Origin: Lysobacteraceae bacterium
Lineage (GTDB): Bacteria > Pseudomonadota > Gammaproteobacteria > Xanthomonadales > Rhodanobacteraceae
Reading direction: 5' to 3'
Length of the DNA stretch: 64,000 bases
Assembly: GCA_004143945.1 (NCBI GenBank)
Contig: SEHB01000009.1
Span: 62,001 to 126,000, forward strand
This document shows positions 42,601 to 51,555 of this stretch, one piece after another. The stretch's first letter is position 1. Every line of letters starts with the position of its first letter. Made by a program: the position numbers and the translations under genes. The notes beneath the pieces were generated by a model. The model did no database searches, was not told the DNA's origin, and saw nothing but the letters and a program-made list of their open reading frames with translations.

Positions 42601-42754
42601 CGGGATCGACCTCGCCATTCCGTGTCGATCCGATCATGCACGCCTGCGACGGCTGAAAGAAGGCGGGATCATGGCGCGGTCGGGTTGCGAAGATGGCGCA
42701 TCGGCTACCATGCACGCGATCGCCGCGACCTCTCCGGCGTCCCGACGGGTCCCC

Positions 42755-45637
42755 ATGCCGCACGCGCATCTGAATCTCGACAAGCCGACCGGCGACGAGG
42801 TCAAGACGACCACGTGCTACATGTGTGCCTGCCGCTGCGGGATCCGCGTGCACCTCGAAGACGGGCGCGTGCGCTACATCGACGGCAACCCGAAGCACCC
42901 GGTCAACCAGGGCGTGATCTGCGCCAAGGGCTCGTCCGGCATCATGCAGCACTACTCGCCCGCGCGGCTCGCCAAGCCGTTGCTGCGCGTGGGCGAGCGC
43001 GGCGCGCGCGCCTTCCGCGAGATCGAATGGGACGAGGCGCTCGCGCTCGCGGCGACATGGCTCGGCGACATCCGCGCGCGCGATCCGGACCAGCTCGCGT
43101 TCTTCACGGGCCGCGACCAGAGCCAGGCCCTGACCGGCTGGTGGGCGCAGCAGTTCGGCACGATCAATTACGCCGCTCACGGCGGTTTCTGCTCGGTCAA
43201 CATGGCCGCGGCCGGCATGTACACGTTCGGCGGCAGCTTCTGGGAGTTCGGCGAGCCGGACTGGGCGCTGACGAAGTACCTGATGCTCTGGGGCGTCGCC
43301 GAAGACCACGATTCCAATCCGATCAAGCTCGGCCTCGGCCAGCTCAAGGCGCGCGGCGCGAAGGTCGTCGCGATCAATCCCGTGCGCAGCGGTTACGGCG
43401 CGATCGCGGACGAATGGGTGCCGATCAACCCGGGCACCGACGGCCTGCTCGCGGGCTCGCTGATCCACGAACTGCTGCGCAGCGACCACGTCGACCTCGA
43501 CTACCTCGTGCGCTACACCAATGCACATCATCTCGTCGTGCAGGCACCCGGCGACGCCGACGACGGGATGATCGCGCGCGATGCGGACGGGCATGCGCTG
43601 TGCGCGGTACGCTCCGGACACCATCCCCACCCAAACCCTCCTCCTTCGACTGGCTCAGGATGCCGCCTTGAAGGGGAGGGCTTCGGCATTGCGCGCGCGG
43701 ATGCGATCGACATCGCGCCGCTCGTGGTCGGCACGTACGCGCTTGCGGACGGGCGCCGCGCGGTGCCGGGGTTCCAGCTGTTCGCCGAGCGCTTCCTGTC
43801 GGCCGAATACGCGCCCGATGCGGTCGCCGCGCGCTGCGGCGTCGAGGCCGACACGATCCGCCGCCTCGCGCGGGAACTCGCCGACGTCGCGTTCGAGCAG
43901 CCGATCACGCTCGAGCAGCACTGGACCGATGCCTGGGGCCGCGAGCACGCGACGATGACCGGCCGGCCGGTCGCGATGCACGCGATGCGCGGCATCTCGG
44001 CGCACGCGAACGGCTTCCACACCTGCCGCACGTTGCACCTGCTGCAGATGATCCTCGGCGCGATCGACACGCCGGGCAGCTTCCGCTACCAGCCGCCGTA
44101 TCCGAAACCCGCGCCGCCGCCGAACCGCCCGGGCAAGGCACGCAAGGACGATGGCGCGCTCGACGCGGGACCGCTCGGCTACGTGCACGTGCCGGCCGAC
44201 CTCGTCGTCGATGCGCGCGGCGAGCCGCGGCGCATCGACAAGGCGTTCTCGTGGCAGCATCCGTTCGCCGCGCACGGCATGCTGCAGAACGTGATCGCGA
44301 ATGCCGTGGCCGGCGATCCGCATCGCATCGACACGTTGTTCCTTTTCATGGCGAACATGGGCTGGAACTCCGCGATGAACACGACGCGCACGCGCGAGTT
44401 GCTCTGCGCGCGCGACGAATCGACCGGCGAGTACGCGATCCCGCACATCATCTACGCCGACGCCTACGACTCGGAAACCGTCGCGTTCGCCGACCTCGTG
44501 CTGCCCGACACCACGTATCTCGAGCGCCACGATTGCATCAGCCTGCTCGATCGCCCGATCTCGGACGCGGACGGCGCGAGCGATGCGATCCGCCGCCCGG
44601 TGGTCGCGCCCGATCGCGACGTGCGACCGTTCCAGGACGTGCTCATCGATCTCGGCGCACGCATCGGCCTGCCCGGCCTCGTCGACGAATCGGGCGCCGC
44701 GAAGTACCGCGACTACGCCGACTACATCGTGCGCCACGAGCGCATGCCCGGCGTCGGCCTGCTCGCGGGCTGGCGCGGCGAGGACGGCGCACAGGACGGC
44801 ATCGGTGCGCCGAGTCCCGCGCAGCTCGAGCGCTACATCGCACACGACTGCTTCTGGCATCGCGAAGTGCCGGCTGCGGGCCGCTACTACAAGATGGCCA
44901 ACCGCGATTACCTCGAGTGGGCGAAATCGCTCGGCTTCGTCGGCACGACCCAGCCGATGGTGATGCAGTTCTATGCCGAATCCCTGCAGCGCTTCCGCAT
45001 CGCCGCACGCGGCCACGGAGCCGCGCAACCGCCGGAACGCGACCGCGCGCGCGTCGACCGCTACTTCGATCCGCTGCCCTTCTGGTATGGAGATCTGCGC
45101 GACGGCGTGCGCGATGGACGGCAGCCCTCGGCCCTCAGCCCCCAGCCCTATCCCCTCAGCGCCATCACCCAGCGCCCGATGTTCATGTACCACGCGTGGG
45201 GTTCGCAGAATCGCTGGCTGCGGCAGATCGCGACGCGCAACTACCTGTACCTCCATCCCGCGACCGCTTCGGCGCACGGCGTCGACGACGGCGACTGGAT
45301 CTGGCTCGTCGGCGCGCTCGGACGCATCCGCGTGCAGGCACGCACGCACACGGGCACCGCGCCCGGCACGGTGTGGACCTGGAACGCGATCGGCAAGCGC
45401 AAGGGCGCGTGGAAACTCGGCGAGCGCGCACCCGAATCCACCGACGGCTTCCTGCTCAACCACCTGATCGACGAATCGCTGCGCGAGCGCGACGGGTCGG
45501 CCCGCTACGCGAACGCGGACCCGGTGACTGGCCAGGCCGCGTGGTTCGACCTGCGCGTGCGCATCGAGCGCGATCCGGAGCCCACGCGCGAAGGCCATGA
45601 CATCAGGATGACACCCGCCGAAGGAGTGCGCGCGTGA
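42755..45637 (+). CDS. soeA: Molybdopterin oxidoreductase, probable sulfite dehydrogenase subunit SoeA
   Basis: About 960 residues; DMSO-reductase family. The N-terminal [4Fe-4S] site is CYMCACRCG plus GVICAKG, followed by molybdopterin domains and the C-terminal dinucleotide-binding domain (MYHAWGSQNRWLRQI). No Tat signal is present, which argues for a cytoplasmic enzyme like SoeA and against periplasmic DMSO or tetrathionate reductases. With SoeB and SoeC it would oxidise sulfite to sulfate and feed electrons to quinone. Two in-frame segments (43620-43686 and 45121-45162) look like inserted repeats. ATG 42671 has a better ribosome site (AAGAAGG) and would add 28 residues. Confidence 0.7.
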   Translation: MPHAHLNLDKPTGDEVKTTTCYMCACRCGIRVHLEDGRVRYIDGNPKHPVNQGVICAKGSSGIMQHYSPARLAKPLLRVGERGARAFREIEWDEALALAATWLGDIRARDPDQLAFFTGRDQSQALTGWWAQQFGTINYAAHGGFCSVNMAAAGMYTFGGSFWEFGEPDWALTKYLMLWGVAEDHDSNPIKLGLGQLKARGAKVVAINPVRSGYGAIADEWVPINPGTDGLLAGSLIHELLRSDHVDLDYLVRYTNAHHLVVQAPGDADDGMIARDADGHALCAVRSGHHPHPNPPPSTGSGCRLEGEGFGIARADAIDIAPLVVGTYALADGRRAVPGFQLFAERFLSAEYAPDAVAARCGVEADTIRRLARELADVAFEQPITLEQHWTDAWGREHATMTGRPVAMHAMRGISAHANGFHTCRTLHLLQMILGAIDTPGSFRYQPPYPKPAPPPNRPGKARKDDGALDAGPLGYVHVPADLVVDARGEPRRIDKAFSWQHPFAAHGMLQNVIANAVAGDPHRIDTLFLFMANMGWNSAMNTTRTRELLCARDESTGEYAIPHIIYADAYDSETVAFADLVLPDTTYLERHDCISLLDRPISDADGASDAIRRPVVAPDRDVRPFQDVLIDLGARIGLPGLVDESGAAKYRDYADYIVRHERMPGVGLLAGWRGEDGAQDGIGAPSPAQLERYIAHDCFWHREVPAAGRYYKMANRDYLEWAKSLGFVGTTQPMVMQFYAESLQRFRIAARGHGAAQPPERDRARVDRYFDPLPFWYGDLRDGVRDGRQPSALSPQPYPLSAITQRPMFMYHAWGSQNRWLRQIATRNYLYLHPATASAHGVDDGDWIWLVGALGRIRVQARTHTGTAPGTVWTWNAIGKRKGAWKLGERAPESTDGFLLNHLIDESLRERDGSARYANADPVTGQAAWFDLRVRIERDPEPTREGHDIRMTPAEGVRA
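43620..43686. repeat. In-frame palindromic repeat insert 1 in soeA
   Basis: Low-complexity CCATCCCCACCC and ACCCTCCTCC sequence, a CCTTCGACTGGCTCAGGA core, and GAAGGGGAGGGCTTC at the end. It has the composition of a dispersed extragenic repeat, not of an enzyme, and is read as a Pro/His/Gly-rich segment (HHPHPNPPPSTGSG). It is 67 bases here, with no frameshift. Confidence 0.6.
45121..45162. repeat. In-frame low-complexity insert 2 in soeA
   Basis: GCCCTCGGCCCTCAGCCCCC and the following CAGCCCTATCCCCTCAGC are iterations of a CCTCAGCCC unit. They are read as SALSPQPYPLS between the conserved YGDLRDGV and the final domain. This Ser/Pro run is unlike the surrounding sequence. Confidence 0.5.
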
Positions 45638-46494
45638 CGTCGCTTCCGCCCCCTGCAACGAAGAAGCTCGGCCTCGTGATCGACCTCGACACCTGCGTCG
45701 GCTGCCACGCCTGCGCGGTCGCGTGCAAGGAATGGAACGACGGCGGCGACTTCGGCCCGCTGCCCGATGCCGATCCCTACGGCGCCGAACCGCACGGCGT
45801 GTGGTTCAACCGCGTGCATTCGTATGCAGTGGAGCCGGGAATGGGGAATGGGGAATCGGGAATGGGAAGGGCAAGCCTGCGCGGCACGCCTGATGCCGCT
45901 TCCACCATTCCCCATTCCCCATTCCCCCTTCCCGGCGCGCAAGCGCTGACCGTGCACTTCCCGCGCTCGTGCCTCCACTGCGAGACACCCGCGTGCGTGA
46001 CCGTGTGCCCGACCGGCGCGAGCTACAAGCGCGCCGAAGACGGCATCGTGCTCGTCGATGCGGACAAGTGCATCGGGTGCCAGCTGTGTTCGTGGGCGTG
46101 TCCGTACGGTGCGCGCGAGTACAGCGCGGCGCGCGGCACGATGCAGAAGTGCACGCTGTGCGTCGATCGCATCTACAACGAGACGCTCGAGGAGATCGAC
46201 CGCCAGCCCGCCTGCGTGATGGCGTGCCCGACGCGCGCGCGGCATTTCGGCGACCTCGGCGACGCGGATTCGAAGGTGTCGAAGCTGGTCGCGGAACGCG
46301 AGGGCTATGCCCTGATGCCCGAGTTCGGGTATGCGCCGGTCAATCGTTACCTGCCGCCGCGGCCGCGACGCGGCGGGTGCGGCGACGCCGACCCGGTGTC
46401 CGCGCGTGAATCATCCCGCAGCGGCGCCGAAATCCTCGATCCCGCGCAACTGCCCGGCGTGCTGCGCTGGCTCGATCGCGTGCTGTCGCGCTGA
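45634..46494 (+). CDS. soeB: Iron-sulfur subunit, probable SoeB
   Basis: 286 residues; DmsB-like electron-transfer subunit. Four cysteine clusters for [4Fe-4S] centres: CVGCHACAVAC, CLHCETPACVTVC, CIGCQLCSWAC and CTLC...CVMAC. The start KLGLVIDLDTCVGC and GVWFNRVHS are typical of the cytoplasmic Soe group. Start GTG 45634 overlaps the soeA stop (GTGA) with AAGGAG upstream. Residues about 68-100 (GMGNGESGMGRAS...IPHSPFPLPG) are the translation of an inserted palindromic repeat. Passes electrons from SoeA to SoeC. Confidence 0.78.
   Translation: MTSLPPPATKKLGLVIDLDTCVGCHACAVACKEWNDGGDFGPLPDADPYGAEPHGVWFNRVHSYAVEPGMGNGESGMGRASLRGTPDAASTIPHSPFPLPGAQALTVHFPRSCLHCETPACVTVCPTGASYKRAEDGIVLVDADKCIGCQLCSWACPYGAREYSAARGTMQKCTLCVDRIYNETLEEIDRQPACVMACPTRARHFGDLGDADSKVSKLVAEREGYALMPEFGYAPVNRYLPPRPRRGGCGDADPVSARESSRSGAEILDPAQLPGVLRWLDRVLSR
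45836..45932. repeat. GGGAATGG-family palindrome inserted in frame in soeB
   Basis: Left arm GGGAATGGGGAATGGGGAAT..., right arm CCATTCCCCATTCCCCATTC..., about 45 bases between. It is the same element seen in intergenic gaps at 16.22, 20.73 and 35.09 kb. Here it adds about 32 codons without breaking the frame. Confidence 0.85.
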
Positions 46495-46509
46495 GGAACG
46501 GGATCGACG

Positions 46510-47508
46510 ATGCGGCCGACGTTTTCGATCATCTGTTTCACCGTGCTGTCGGGCGTGGGGTATGGCGCGTGGTTCCTGCTCGGCATCGGAATCGCGTTGC
46601 ACGCACTCCTGTGCGCTCCACTACTCGGCAGCGAGGTCGCGGGATGGGCCTGTACGCATCCCGACCGGCTCGCGTTCTGCCTGGCCGTGGGTTTCATTTT
46701 CGTCAGCGCAGGATTGCTGTGCTCGCTCGGCCATCTCGGGCAACCGCAGCGAGCGTGGCGCGCGCTGTCGCAATGGCGCAGCTCATGGCTCTCGCGCGAA
46801 GGCATCTTCGCCGTGCTGACGTTTCTCCCCGCCATGGCTCTCATCGTGCGGGAACTCTCGACGCGCCTGACTGGATGTCCGCCGTTGTCGAGTAACGCGA
46901 CGCCGACGTTCGGTGCCTTGCTTGCACTCGGCTCCCTGTCCACCGTGTACTGCACCGCACACATCTACAGCAGCCTGAAGCCGGTTCGCGCCTGGCGTGA
47001 TCCTCGAGTGGTCCCGGGCTATCTGCTCCTCAGTGTCTTCGGAGGGACGCTCTTGCTGTGGGCTCTCGCCAGCCGTGCACCCACTGCGGGATGGGAGCGT
47101 GTCCTGCCGTGGATGGTCGTGGGGCTCACGGGGCTCGCGAGCGGGGTCAAGGTCCTGTATTGGCGGGCGATCGACGCTTTGCCCGCCCCCGATCCCGGCA
47201 ATGCGATCGGACTCGCCGCACTCGGCGCGGTACGCTCATTCGAAGCGCCGCACACCGAGGAGAACTACCTCACGCACGAGATGGGCTTCGTGCTCGCGCG
47301 CAAGCATGCGCGCAAGCTGCGCCGGATCGCGCTGATGCTCGCGTTCCTCGTGCCGGGCCTGCTGGCGCTGTCAGCGCTCGTACTGCCTGCGATCGGGATG
47401 CCGGCTGCGTGGCTCGCGCTGGCCTCGGGTCTGGCGGGCCTGTTCGTCGAACGCTGGCTGTTCTTCGCCGAGGCCAAGCACGCGGTGATGGCCTACTACG
47501 CGCGCTGA
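46510..47508 (+). CDS. soeC: Membrane anchor subunit, probable SoeC (DmsC-like)
   Basis: 332 residues with eight or nine membrane helices. It starts RPTFSIICFTVLSGVGYGAWF, the DmsC N-terminal signature, and carries HTEENYLTHEMGFVLARKHARKLR near the C-terminus, as in Soe anchors. It would hold the complex at the inner membrane and pass electrons to quinone. It lies 15 bases after soeB and is followed by an intrinsic terminator, so soeABC is one transcription unit. Confidence 0.8.
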   Translation: MRPTFSIICFTVLSGVGYGAWFLLGIGIALHALLCAPLLGSEVAGWACTHPDRLAFCLAVGFIFVSAGLLCSLGHLGQPQRAWRALSQWRSSWLSREGIFAVLTFLPAMALIVRELSTRLTGCPPLSSNATPTFGALLALGSLSTVYCTAHIYSSLKPVRAWRDPRVVPGYLLLSVFGGTLLLWALASRAPTAGWERVLPWMVVGLTGLASGVKVLYWRAIDALPAPDPGNAIGLAALGAVRSFEAPHTEENYLTHEMGFVLARKHARKLRRIALMLAFLVPGLLALSALVLPAIGMPAAWLALASGLAGLFVERWLFFAEAKHAVMAYYAR

Positions 47509-47597
47509 GCGACAGCGCCGCGCCACCGTTGTTCACCCGTGTGCACCGGCCCGTTCACGCTGTTTTCAGCGCACTTGAACGAGGATCGCGCCCGACC

Positions 47598-47621
47598 AGA
47601 CCGCCTCGTGCGGTCTTTTTT
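47598..47621 (+). terminator. Intrinsic terminator of soeABC
   Basis: AGACCGC-CTCGT-GCGGTCT followed by TTTTT. A strong hairpin with U-run, 90 bases after the soeC stop and 27 bases before the next start codon. Confidence 0.88.
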
Positions 47622-47647
47622 GTGCCCGCCATCGATGGAGTGTCCCG

Positions 47648-48451
47648 ATGAACAAGAACCTGATCCCGCTCGCGCTGCTGCTCGCGCTGCCTGCCTGCGC
47701 CCTCGCCGACGACGGATGGTCCGGCTCCGGCGAACTCGGCTTCGCCGCCGCGCGCGGCAACTCGAAGTCGGAGAACCTCAACGCGAAGCTCGAGTTCAAG
47801 AAGGAAGACGAGACCTGGAAGGACCACTTCTACCTGACCGCGCTGCGCAGCAAGGGCGAGGTCACCGCGACCACGGTCGTCGACGGTGAAGTCACGAGCG
47901 TGAAGAACTTCGACCTCACCGCGAACCGCTACGAGGCGGGTGCCTCGGTCGGCTACAAGCTCGACGAACGCAGCTACGTGGTCGGCGCCCTGCGCTACGA
48001 GAACGACGACTTCTCGCCATTCGAGTACCAGGCGGTCGCGTCGGTCGGCTACGGCTACACCGTGCTCAAGAACCAGAACAACGAGCTGTCATTCGAGGCG
48101 GGCCCCGGTTACAAGCGCTACCAGCCGGTCGACGTGTACGGCCCCGAGCTTGTCGACGGCGTGCCGCTGCGCCACAGCTTCGATGCCGAGGGCGAGGTGG
48201 TCGGCCGCGGCCTGATCGCGTACAAGCACAACTTCAGCGACACCACCGCGTTCGTCGATACCTTCCTCGTCGAAGCGGGCGGCGACAATACCTTCATGCA
48301 GAATGACGCGGGCCTGCAGGTCGCGATCAACAAGTCGTTCGCGCTCAAGGTCGGCTACCAGGTGCGCCGCAACTCCGAAGTCGCCGCGGGCCTCAAGAAG
48401 ACCGACCAGTTGATGACGACGAACCTCGTCTACAACTTCGGCGCGAAGTAG
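47648..48451 (+). CDS. DUF481 outer-membrane protein (YdiY-like)
   Basis: 267 residues. Signal peptide (LIPLALLLALPACALA), then alternating amphipathic strands typical of a small outer-membrane beta-barrel: WSGSGELGFAAARGNSKSENLN, the DUF481 opening, and a last strand ending in LVYNFGAK. The family includes YdiY, described as a salt-induced outer-membrane protein; its role is unclear. GATGGAG precedes the start. A GC-rich hairpin-like repeat lies between this stop and the convergent hemC. Confidence 0.85.
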   Translation: MNKNLIPLALLLALPACALADDGWSGSGELGFAAARGNSKSENLNAKLEFKKEDETWKDHFYLTALRSKGEVTATTVVDGEVTSVKNFDLTANRYEAGASVGYKLDERSYVVGALRYENDDFSPFEYQAVASVGYGYTVLKNQNNELSFEAGPGYKRYQPVDVYGPELVDGVPLRHSFDAEGEVVGRGLIAYKHNFSDTTAFVDTFLVEAGGDNTFMQNDAGLQVAINKSFALKVGYQVRRNSEVAAGLKKTDQLMTTNLVYNFGAK

Positions 48452-48556
48452 CGCGTGCGTCGGGGTCGCGGCGCTGCGGCGACCGTCGAAACCGACATCG
48501 CGCGCCGTGCCATCGCGAGGCGAGCCTGCCACATGACGGTCGCGGCTGCGCCGCGC

Positions 48557-49486
48557 CTACAGCGCGGGGTCGGCGTGGCGGGAGAGGATCTCGTCGGCGC
48601 CGCGTTCGAGCAGCAGGCTCGCGACGGATTCCCCCAGCAAGGTCGGGTCGGCGTATGCGCCTTCCATCTCCGCGCGCACGAGTCGTCCGGTCGCGGCGTC
48701 CCCGACGAGGCCCCACAGCGCGAACCCGGCTTCGGTCTCGATGCAGTATCCGGCGACCGGCACGTTGCAGCTGCCATGCAGCCGCAGGTTCATCGCGCGC
48801 TCGGCGGCCACACAGCGCTGCGTGGCCGCATCGCCGAGGCCCGCGACGAGTTCGAGCACGGCCGCGTCACCCTCGCGGCATTCGATCGCGATCGCGCCCT
48901 GCGCGACCGCCGGCAGCCATTGCGGCGGCGCCAGTCGCGAGCGCACGCGCGCGCCGAGCCCGAGCCTCTCGATGCCCGCGCAGGCGAGGATGATCGCGTC
49001 GTAGTCGCCCGCATCGAGACGCGCGAGGCGCGTGTTGACGTTGCCGCGCAGGTCGCGCAGTTCGAGGTCCGGCCGCAGCGCGCGCAGTTGCGCCTGCCGG
49101 CGCAGCGAAGAGCTTCCGACGCGCGCGCCCCGCGGCAACTCGTCGATGCGCGTGCAGGAGTTGCTGATGAACGCGTCTGCCGCGTCCGCGCGTTCGAGCA
49201 CCGCGCCGATGCGGAAACCCGGCTCGAGCAGCATCGGCACGTCCTTGAACGAATGCACCGCGATGTCCGCTCGCTGCTCGAGCATCGCGACCTCGAGCTC
49301 CTTGAGGAACAGCCCCTTGCCGCCGATCTCGGCAAGCGGGCGGTCGAGCACCTGGTCGCCGCGCGTCGTCATCGGAACCAGCTCGACCGCAAGGTCGACA
49401 TGCAGCGCGCGCAGGCGCGTGGCGACATGCTCGGCCTGCCAGAGTGCGAGCGCGCTCTTGCGCGTGGCGATGCGCAGCGTCCTCAC
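48557..49486 (-). CDS. hemC: Hydroxymethylbilane synthase (porphobilinogen deaminase)
   Basis: 309 residues. It joins four porphobilinogen units into hydroxymethylbilane for haem synthesis. Signatures: [42 protein letters not shown], and [13 protein letters not shown], whose first Cys carries the dipyrromethane cofactor. GTG is the start, overlapping the algR-like stop (GTGA). The algZ-algR-hemC order is the conserved arrangement known from Pseudomonas and Xanthomonads. hemD does not follow here. Confidence 0.96.
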   Translation of the reverse strand: MRTLRIATRKSALALWQAEHVATRLRALHVDLAVELVPMTTRGDQVLDRPLAEIGGKGLFLKELEVAMLEQRADIAVHSFKDVPMLLEPGFRIGAVLERADAADAFISNSCTRIDELPRGARVGSSSLRRQAQLRALRPDLELRDLRGNVNTRLARLDAGDYDAIILACAGIERLGLGARVRSRLAPPQWLPAVAQGAIAIECREGDAAVLELVAGLGDAATQRCVAAERAMNLRLHGSCNVPVAGYCIETEAGFALWGLVGDAATGRLVRAEMEGAYADPTLLGESVASLLLERGADEILSRHADPAL

Positions 49487-50217
49487 AGCGAACGCACCAG
49501 CTTGCGCAGCGCGGGCAGGTTGCGGCGGCTCACCTCGAGCGTGCCGGATCCGCCTTCGACGCTCGCGAACACGCGCCCGTCCGCGCTGCGCACGAGACCG
49601 GCGAGTTTCGAGCGCGCGACCAGGCAGTTGCGATGGATGCGCACGAAATCGTCGCCGAACTCGTCTTCGAGCGCCTTCAGGGATTCCTCCACGAGTACCT
49701 CACCCTGCGCGTGGTGCACGACCACGTACTTGTCCTCGGCCAGCAGGTAGCGGATGTCGGCGACCGGCACCAGCACGAGGCTGCCGCGCACGCGCGCGCA
49801 GAGGTGGCTGCGCCGCGAGTCCGCGCCGAGCGCACTGCCGAGCCGGCGCGCGTCGTCGCCATTCCAGCGCCGCGCCTTCGCGACCGCCGCGTGCAGGCGG
49901 TCGCCGCGCACCGGCTTGACGAGGTAATCGACCGCATTCGCCTCGAAGGCTTCGAGCGCATGGTCCGCATAGGCGGTGCAGAAGATGATCGCGGGCGGCG
50001 ATTCCAGCCCGCCGAGGTGGCGCGCGGTTTCGAGTCCGTCCATCAGCGGCATCCGGATGTCGAGCAGCAGCAGGTCGGGCGCGTGCGCCGCGACGGCGTC
50101 GATCGCCTCGCGACCGTTGCCGGCCTCGCCGACGACTTCGATGCCTTCGATGTCGCCGAGCAAGGCGCGCATGCGTTCACGCGCGAGCGGCTCGTCGTCG
50201 ACGACCAGGGCTTTCAT
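49483..50217 (-). CDS. algR: LytTR response regulator, AlgR-like
   Basis: 244 residues. A receiver domain (1-120: [12 protein letters not shown], phosphoacceptor Asp in [13 protein letters not shown], Lys in YLVKPV) precedes a LytTR DNA-binding domain (140-244: [28 protein letters not shown]). It is the partner of the adjacent LytS-type kinase, and in Pseudomonas AlgR controls alginate and type IV pilus genes. Overlaps both neighbours by 4 bp. Confidence 0.9.
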   Translation of the reverse strand: MKALVVDDEPLARERMRALLGDIEGIEVVGEAGNGREAIDAVAAHAPDLLLLDIRMPLMDGLETARHLGGLESPPAIIFCTAYADHALEAFEANAVDYLVKPVRGDRLHAAVAKARRWNGDDARRLGSALGADSRRSHLCARVRGSLVLVPVADIRYLLAEDKYVVVHHAQGEVLVEESLKALEDEFGDDFVRIHRNCLVARSKLAGLVRSADGRVFASVEGGSGTLEVSRRNLPALRKLVRSL

Positions 50218-51275
50218 CGATCCGTGTTCTCCGGCAAGCGCACGTGCGCGACGTAGAAATCCGCGCCCTCCTCCACGCGCAGCTCCCCGCGCGCGCCGAA
50301 ATGGTACTCGATGCGCGCACGAATGTTCGCGAGCGCGACGCCGTTGCGACGCGCATTGGGCTGCACCGGTCGCGGATTGCGCACGCTGAAATCGACGTAG
50401 CCGCCCTCGCGGCGCCCTTGCAGCGCGACGACGCCGCCTTCCGCGAGCGGTTGCACGCCGTGGTACACCGCGTTCTCGACCAGCGGCTGCAGCAACAGCG
50501 GTGGCAGCGGCATCTCGCGCGGCAATGCGTCGAGATCGGCCTGCACGCGCAGGCGGTCGCCGAGCCGAAGGCGCTCGATGTCGAGATAGCGCGCGATCAG
50601 GTCGAGTTCCCCTCCGAGCGTGCCGGGCTGGTCGTCGGCGCCGAGCGCCGCGCGGAACAGGTCGGACAGGTCCTCGACCGTGCGCTCGGCCTCGAGCGGA
50701 CGCGTGCGGATCAGGCTCGCGATCGTGTTCATGCTGTTGAACAGGAAGTGCGGCCGGATGCGCGCCTGCAACGCGTCGACTTGCGCCTTTGCGGCCGCAT
50801 GCACGCGCCCTCGCCATTGTTCGAGCACGTACAGGTAGCGCAACAATGCGGCGGCGATCAGCGCGCAGATCGCAGCATTCGCGAACACGAAGCGCGCCGT
50901 GCCGTGGGGCGGCACCGTGAGGCCGAACCCGAGCGCCTGGTCGAGCCGGCAGACCACGAGCGCGCCGAGCGCGGTCACCACCACGCTCGCGCACCACGCG
51001 ATGGAGAATCCCCACGCGAGGTCGAGCCGATCGAGCACGCCGCGCAGCGAGCACAGCACGACCGCGTTGAGCAGCGCGAGCCATTGCACGTAGACCGACG
51101 CGACCGCGAGGCGACGCCAGCCTCCGGGTTGCGCCGTATCGCCCGCGAGCACGATCACCAGCGCGACCAGCTCGGCGACGATCATCACCGCGAACAGCGT
51201 CGGCCCGCTGCAGAAGCGCGGCAGCCAGCTGCGGGCGGGAAGCTCGGTGCGGGACGGGCGCGCGTGCGCGTGCAT
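50214..51275 (-). CDS. algZ: LytS-type sensor histidine kinase, AlgZ/FimS-like
   Basis: 353 residues. Four hydrophobic segments in the first 150 residues are followed by a His_kinase domain (RPHFLFNSMNTIASLIRTRP) and an ATP-binding domain (LLLQPLVENAVYHGV; GVALANIRARIEYHFG). It lacks a large periplasmic sensor. It is inferred to phosphorylate the AlgR-like regulator encoded next. The start ATG 51275 has no ribosome site, and TATACT ends only six bases upstream, so the mRNA may be leaderless. Confidence 0.88.
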   Translation of the reverse strand: MHAHARPSRTELPARSWLPRFCSGPTLFAVMIVAELVALVIVLAGDTAQPGGWRRLAVASVYVQWLALLNAVVLCSLRGVLDRLDLAWGFSIAWCASVVVTALGALVVCRLDQALGFGLTVPPHGTARFVFANAAICALIAAALLRYLYVLEQWRGRVHAAAKAQVDALQARIRPHFLFNSMNTIASLIRTRPLEAERTVEDLSDLFRAALGADDQPGTLGGELDLIARYLDIERLRLGDRLRVQADLDALPREMPLPPLLLQPLVENAVYHGVQPLAEGGVVALQGRREGGYVDFSVRNPRPVQPNARRNGVALANIRARIEYHFGARGELRVEEGADFYVAHVRLPENTDR

Positions 51276-51281
51276 GGCCGG

Positions 51282-51287
51282 AGTATA
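51282..51287 (-). promoter_or_regulatory. Candidate -10 element for a leaderless algZ transcript
   Basis: TATACT on the minus strand, six bases before the algZ ATG. Transcription would then start at or within one base of the start codon. The -35 region (CAAGAC) is poor, so the call is tentative. Confidence 0.35.
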
Positions 51288-51368
51288 GGGCGAAGGCTGG
51301 AGCGGTCTTGCGCGTTCGTGCTGCGGGCCGAGGCGGCAGCGTGACTGCGCAGACCCTTTGGAAGGAAT

Positions 51369-51511
51369 TACAGTCCCGAGCTCTTCGAGCAAAAGCAGCG
51401 GGTCTGAAGCCCCTCCCATAACGACCCCGCAGAGCAGCAGTCCTTGTGGGAGGGACTTCAGTCCCGAGCTCTTCGTGCGAAACGCATCGGGGCTGAAGCC
51501 CCTCCCACAAT
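51369..51511. repeat. Palindromic repeat cluster, GTGGGAGGGGCTTCAGCCC family (copy 3)
   Basis: Three units: CAGTCCCGAGCTC with TCTGAAGCCCCTCCCA (51369-51418), GTGGGAGGGACTTCAGTCCC (51446) and GGGGCTGAAGCCCCTCCCAC (51489). It fills the gap between the algZ start and the esterase stop. Same element as at 8.72 and 37.04 kb. Confidence 0.82.
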
Positions 51512-51555
51512 GCAGCCGGACGCGAAGGTTGTCGCTTCGCGGCGAGCCGCGCACG

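Noticed and set aside
43620-43686. A frameshift or intron in soeA
   Set aside because: The reading frame is continuous and the flanking segments match the family on both sides; an in-frame repeat insert explains it better.
42755-47508. DMSO or tetrathionate reductase operon
   Set aside because: No Tat signal on the catalytic subunit and the anchor and Fe-S sequences fit the cytoplasmic Soe group better; not excluded.
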